64,000 nt of DNA. It comes from Cristatella mucedo (Eukaryota > Bryozoa > Phylactolaemata > Cristatellidae). The notes beneath the pieces were generated by a model that ran no database searches, was not told the DNA's origin, and saw nothing but the letters and a program-made list of their open reading frames with translations. Below, piece after piece: positions 59,816-64,000 of this stretch (its first letter is position 1; each line of letters begins with the position of its first letter). The stretch lies in assembly GCA_009760855.2 (NCBI GenBank), contig WPIO01000311.1, positions 37,504-101,503 on the forward strand, written 5' to 3'. A program made the position numbers and the translations under genes.

Positions 59816-61220
59816 CAAAACATACAAAAAAAAGCAGCGGCACCCGGATCTGCCAAAATCAGGCATCCTCAAACGTGGAGAGAGAGAGCTGACAAGCAGG
59901 AGTGCTTGGCCGATCTGGTAGACCAGGAAGTGAACAGCTGGCAGCCGTACCACGTATTGCAGCAGCAATGAGAAAAGTGCGTGGGTCGATGGAAAAAATC
60001 GGCAGCAAACCATACCAAAGGCAACATTTCGACGACTGCATGTACAGAGACACCGGGGAGGGTTTTTCTGCTGTCGCATAAATGAGGCTGTAAAATCAGC
60101 TGAACTTAGACAAGGGCATGGCGATAAGAGGCACACATAAAACCTCAAAGGACGATGGCCCAAACAAGTGACTCCGACGACAGCAACCACCACTATGCAA
60201 ATATCACACAGCTAACGTTAGCAAAAACGAGCTCCGATCCTGTATTTATGTATATGAAGTCGACAAGCAAACGGCCCAGGCAAAGTTGAACCAAGTAACG
60301 TTTTTGAGCTTGTAGCAAAATTATGCTCTCCTTATACACACAAAAGATGCAACAAGGCAAGCTGGTCATCCAACCGATGCACCATCGCCGAAAAAGTCAA
60401 AGCCACAACTGTCTGCACTGACATATTCCATTTATCGCCATTAAGAGTTTAAGTAAAACTGGCTACCTAGCAGCTTAAGGCTCGGCCAGCACCCCCAATG
60501 CATGCGACTTTCATTCTTGCATCGAGCCGTCACACCGCAGCTTTGAACGCGCAAGAGAGCTGCTCAATGCCGATCTGCCCAGACCTGGCTTGGTTGTCGA
60601 CAGTCGAAGCCTGCTCTCTCCAAAGTATTGCTGCTACTTGCAAGCAGGATCAAAAATCAAATGGCCTCGAGTGGAATCCGAGAGTAGGGTGTCATTATGA
60701 AGCCGGCAGCATTTGGCTACAGTGTGCTAGGAGTAAGCTGCAACAAGCTCAATCCCATACGTTTCAATTTCAGCACTGCAGTACCGAGAGTCTTCATCCA
60801 GTTTAACTAGTGTCAGCTGGCCGGGAAACAGTCCAACGAAGATGAAGCCCAGAAGGCTTCCTGTGTCAAGAATTCGAGGATGTGCGAATAGTTACACATT
60901 TCCGGGAAGTTGTGTCAGTTTCGGCGCACAATCAATTTACAGTTGGTGGGGCAGCTTCAAAGCTAAATGTGACTCAAAGAAATCAACCGCCCCTACATTC
61001 TGATCCCCCTTCCTAGATGCATAAGGTATAGCTTTGTGATTGGGAAAGCTGCCCTGTAGTGAAGCAGAGATCTGACTGCTCGCTTACGAGTACCTTTTTT
61101 TATATTCTATGTTCTACTGTTAAATGTGGCTAAAATGAAGAGCTCGATGCAGGCAGAGCCAGGAATGGACTTGTACAGACTAGACTATGGTGGCCACCAC
61201 GATGACCTACTTACCACTGA
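59816..61220. other. Stretch upstream of S6K-R exon v1 without recognised features
   Basis: Apart from a short SINE-2-like piece at about 60065-60110 (ctgctgtcgcataaatgagg then ctgtaaaatcagct), I see nothing recognisable. A missing 5' S6K-R exon may lie between 58715 and 63983. Confidence 0.5.
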
Positions 61221-61224
61221 TGAC

Positions 61225-62305
61225 CTCTGGGAAAAGTGATAGTTAAGATGATATTAATGATGATGTTATAGATGATGTTAAGGCCCATGGAATAGGCTAT
61301 CACTTTTATGCTCAGCTGTATTTGTCATTCAAACCGTCGGATTAGCAGCAGCAACTGATAAACTGAATGCTTACCTTGCCGATATTCAAACCTGGATGTC
61401 GGAGAATTTCTTGAAACTAAATGACAATAAAACTGAACTGCTGCAAATGGGTCACCCTAAGTGTGTGGCTGGATTAGAAGGCATTGCTCTTCTAATAGGT
61501 GATACTGTTGTGTGACCATCACCACGTGCTCGAAATTACAGCTGACTAAATTTTGAAAGCTCCAGTTTTCAGAAGACTGCTTCTGCAGCTTATCATCAAG
61601 TCCGACCCACATCTAAGATGAGGAGCTGTATTCCAGGGTGGCTTGGAAAAAATTAACTAGCTCCTTGGTACTGTCTCGGCTTTGTTATTGTAATTCTCTT
61701 TTGGCTGGTCTACTAAAAAGAAGGAACTAGGCCACTGCAGCTGACTATGAATATGGCTGCAAGGCTAGTTTTCAAATCCCCGAGGTTTGACCACGTGTCT
61801 CCTTTGCTAAAAGAGCAAGGATGGCTGCCCGTTGATCAACGGATACTGAGCAAAGTTCTTACGCTGACCCACAAGACCCGCCACGGCTCGGCTCCTCCAT
61901 ACCTAGCTGAACAGCTGCACCAGTTTCAGCCTCCTCCTGCCCTCAGGTCCTGTATGGACAATAAATTAGCTGTTCTATTTCTCTGCTTTAAGACCGTTGG
62001 CGACAGAAGCTTTAGCTCTGCAGGTGGTCCTAGACTGTGAAACTGACTTTAACGATTCTTAGGTAACGACAATTACTCTCCTGCTGCCGACTATGGCTCA
62101 TCCTTTTCAGCGGTCCTGAGCTGCTACTTCCATGCTACTCACTACCTCAACTGCTCTCCTGACTCTGCCATGCTTCCCACTTTCTCTTTGTTGCAAGAGA
62201 CGAAGTTTGTTGGCTGCCGAATGCGTACCGCATGCTGCTAAGGTTGTGAGTGTGTTACACAAAACTCTCCTACGTAACACCCACATCGTCTTTGTGGTTA
62301 CCGAC
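61225..62305 (+). mobile_element. LINE family A, 5'-truncated, decayed
   Basis: It begins within RT (ctctgggaaaagtgat) with a short ATGATGTTA duplication. The ADDT catalytic codons are deleted (atgctcagctgtatttgtca). It continues through LKLNDNKTELLQMGH-like and [20 protein letters not shown] to the 3' UTR. Confidence 0.85.
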
Positions 62306-62417
62306 AGTGTCACATGACCAAATGAACTCGAAGTTTGCTTCTGGCTGCCAGCAATACACTGCCACAACAGACAGGTCACAACAGAATCGCTCCGTTGACT
62401 GCTCCTGCCTCGACTGG

Positions 62418-62830
62418 GTAATAATAATAATTACATTTGTATAGCCCCTCAGAGAACTTAATCTCTTCCTAAGAACTTTTACATTTGCAGTAAAGGATGC
62501 ATGATCGAATGGTTAATAATAGCCTGCTCAATGTCAACAAGCATAAGATGGTTAGAGGTGACACACCCAGGGTCAGCAAGCAAATATGGTTAGTGGCAGC
62601 ATGCACAGTGTCAGCATGCTTAAGCACACAAAGGACGAATCGCATGGACCCATTAAATGCTGTGATAAATGAATGCGTTTTTAGTTTTTTTTTTAATGTC
62701 GTCAAGTAAAGCCCGCCGGAAGTGAGTTCCAGGCTTTGGGAGCATACGATCTAAAGGCATGAGCTCCAATGGATTTGAGGTTCGTATGAGGTGTAGGTAA
62801 ACGATAAGGTTGAGAAAAGAGAGTGGTACG
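62418..62830 (-). mobile_element. LINE family B 3' end
   Basis: It has (AAT)n, a reverse-complement tail with changes, the 3' UTR and RT C-terminal codons up to about 62830. Confidence 0.75.
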
Positions 62831-62964
62831 ACGCTTGGTGTTGAGACTGGCCTCACTAGCAATTTTTTCCCAGACAGCGACACACCTGCATCAGGAATGC
62901 TTGCCTGCTCTATTGCCAGGGTCATCGGCCATGACGCCGGATGACTTAACCAGCCTTACAAAGT

Positions 62965-63078
62965 CTCTTGGCTACCGAATGCGTATTAAAAGCTTCTTAG
63001 ACTTTGTGTGTGCTAAAGAAAACTCTCCTGCATAACTACAAGTCTTCATGGAGTTACAGACAGACACATTACATTACG
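62965..63078 (+). mobile_element. LINE family A terminal fragment
   Basis: It has SLGYRMRIKSFLDFVCAKEN then SPA*, followed by ggagttacagacagacacat and tacattacg. This is the last ~115 bp of the family. Confidence 0.75.
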
Positions 63079-63079
63079 T

Positions 63080-63983
63080 TGGTGTGGCTCTTTCAGAATC
63101 TCGGAAAATCGTTCTCACCATCTCCGTTATGTGTGTCTCCTTCAAAGCATTTCTCTTTTTCCTTTGCAATGCCTATGCCAGCTCCTTCAACCTTTCATAC
63201 CGATGCCACCGATCTCCCTAACTCTCTTCCGGCCTCGACATTTTCTTCTGTCTCTTTGTGTCTGGCTCTCCGTCTCGGCTTTCCTGCCTTTCTATTCTTT
63301 ATCCATTAGAGCTATTATCACTCTGTCATCCATAGTCAAGCGCTTCCTAAAACAGCGCACGCTTTCGTTGGTTATAGATTGCAACCTCACTCTTGACATA
63401 CTAGCCGTCAGTTTCTACCCCAGGATGATCCTCAATTCATACTACTGCAATAGAAAGGCACACACGCGGAATCCCGTAACAGTACGGCACAATATGTACT
63501 CAGGGGTTCACTCCTTCAAATCTGAAATCAGGCTTCGCAAGGAAGTCATTCTGAACCAGTTGCCTGAATCTTTAAAAATTCAGCTACCTCCGGCGATTTC
63601 ACGGACGGAAGCTACAGCAGCCGGAAGTACCCCAACGAAGGCGATCCCAGAACTGTCATTAAGCTCGGACGTCTGGCACATCGCAGAAAGTCTACAATAT
63701 GCTGATGAACTTACTCGATGCAATTACTGCCGTCACTGTAGAGAGAATCCTCCTAAGAATAAAGAGAAGCGATTCCATTCTGAACACGAGCGGGCGATGA
63801 GCGGCAGACACAAAGCAAACCGTCCACGCTTCGACGGCAGCACTGCCGGGGCATCACTTCCGGCGACAGCGGCTCTGTACGATAAAAAACTACGATGCCA
63901 AAAGAATACGCGCGGGGGGGGGGGCAGCGTAAGCGCTAGCCTCGGCGAAAGTGTGAGCGAAAGGTAACCGGACGGACACTCAC
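63080..63983. other. Unassigned sequence near the right edge
   Basis: A plus-strand frame is open from 63131 to 63967 (about 278 codons), starting TTG or later and without a domain I recognise. Codons from 63500 (FKSEIRLRKEVILNQLPESL) to about 63780, including CNYCRHC, look protein-like. It could be a real exon, a transposon piece or chance. On the minus strand this is where the S6K-R 5' region is expected. Confidence 0.3.
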
Positions 63984-64000
63984 GTCGATCATATCGTCGT
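63984..64000 (-). CDS. Possible end of the S6K-R 5' exon, cut by the window edge
   Basis: The minus strand enters the window reading DDMID in one frame, followed directly by a strong donor (GAC|GTGAGTG). An acidic peptide ending in phase 0 at this distance upstream resembles the acidic end of the S6K-L start exon. Only 17 bases are visible, so this is a guess from position, phase and composition. Confidence 0.3.

Overview
The window is animal nuclear DNA. It has spliced protein-coding exons with GT-AG introns, L2/CR1-like LINE fragments on both strands, tRNA-derived SINEs, decayed hAT and Tc1/mariner transposons, long microsatellites and several CpG-dense blocks. The only host gene family I can recognise is p70 ribosomal protein S6 kinase (S6K), a metazoan TOR-pathway AGC kinase. 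An invertebrate is likely, but I cannot place it more precisely from sequence alone.

The main content is two S6K paralogues in tandem, both on the minus strand, so transcription runs right to left. The right copy (S6K-R) has 13 consecutive coding exons from 58714 down to a stop at 43855. All junction phases fit, giving 367 codons with no break in frame, from just before the kinase domain to the hydrophobic motif. Its 5' exon(s) lie near or beyond the right edge. The left copy (S6K-L) has a start exon with a TOS motif inside a CpG-dense block (20776-20871) and six kinase exons at 8379-1126. It runs off the left edge before the APE exon. The six exons seen in both copies have identical lengths (118, 69, 72, 134, 101 and 91 bp) and clearly different protein sequences. 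They are therefore diverged duplicates, not alleles. All catalytic motifs in view are intact in both.

Layout: 1-8.4 kb, S6K-L kinase exons with a Tc1 remnant and an antisense LINE in the introns; 8.4-20.8 kb, the long 5' intron(s) of S6K-L, full of LINE 3' ends; 20.1-21.05 kb, CpG-dense start region; 21.4-26.3 kb, LINE cluster; 27-31 kb, GC-rich duplicated blocks around an 0.8-kb GA tract; 31.3-33.6 kb, decayed hAT transposon; 34.2-36.3 kb, GC-rich DNA without a recognised gene; 36.3-39.8 kb, more LINE and SINE debris; 39.8-43.8 kb, mostly unique intergenic DNA; 43.8-58.7 kb, S6K-R; 58.7-64 kb, its upstream or 5' intron region.

Two LINE families recur. Family A ends in an ACATT-type repeat. 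Family B ends in a conserved hairpin-like tail followed by (TTA)n. A tRNA-derived SINE carries the same tail as family B, the usual sign of a SINE that borrows a LINE's reverse transcriptase. A second tRNA-derived SINE family has a different tail.
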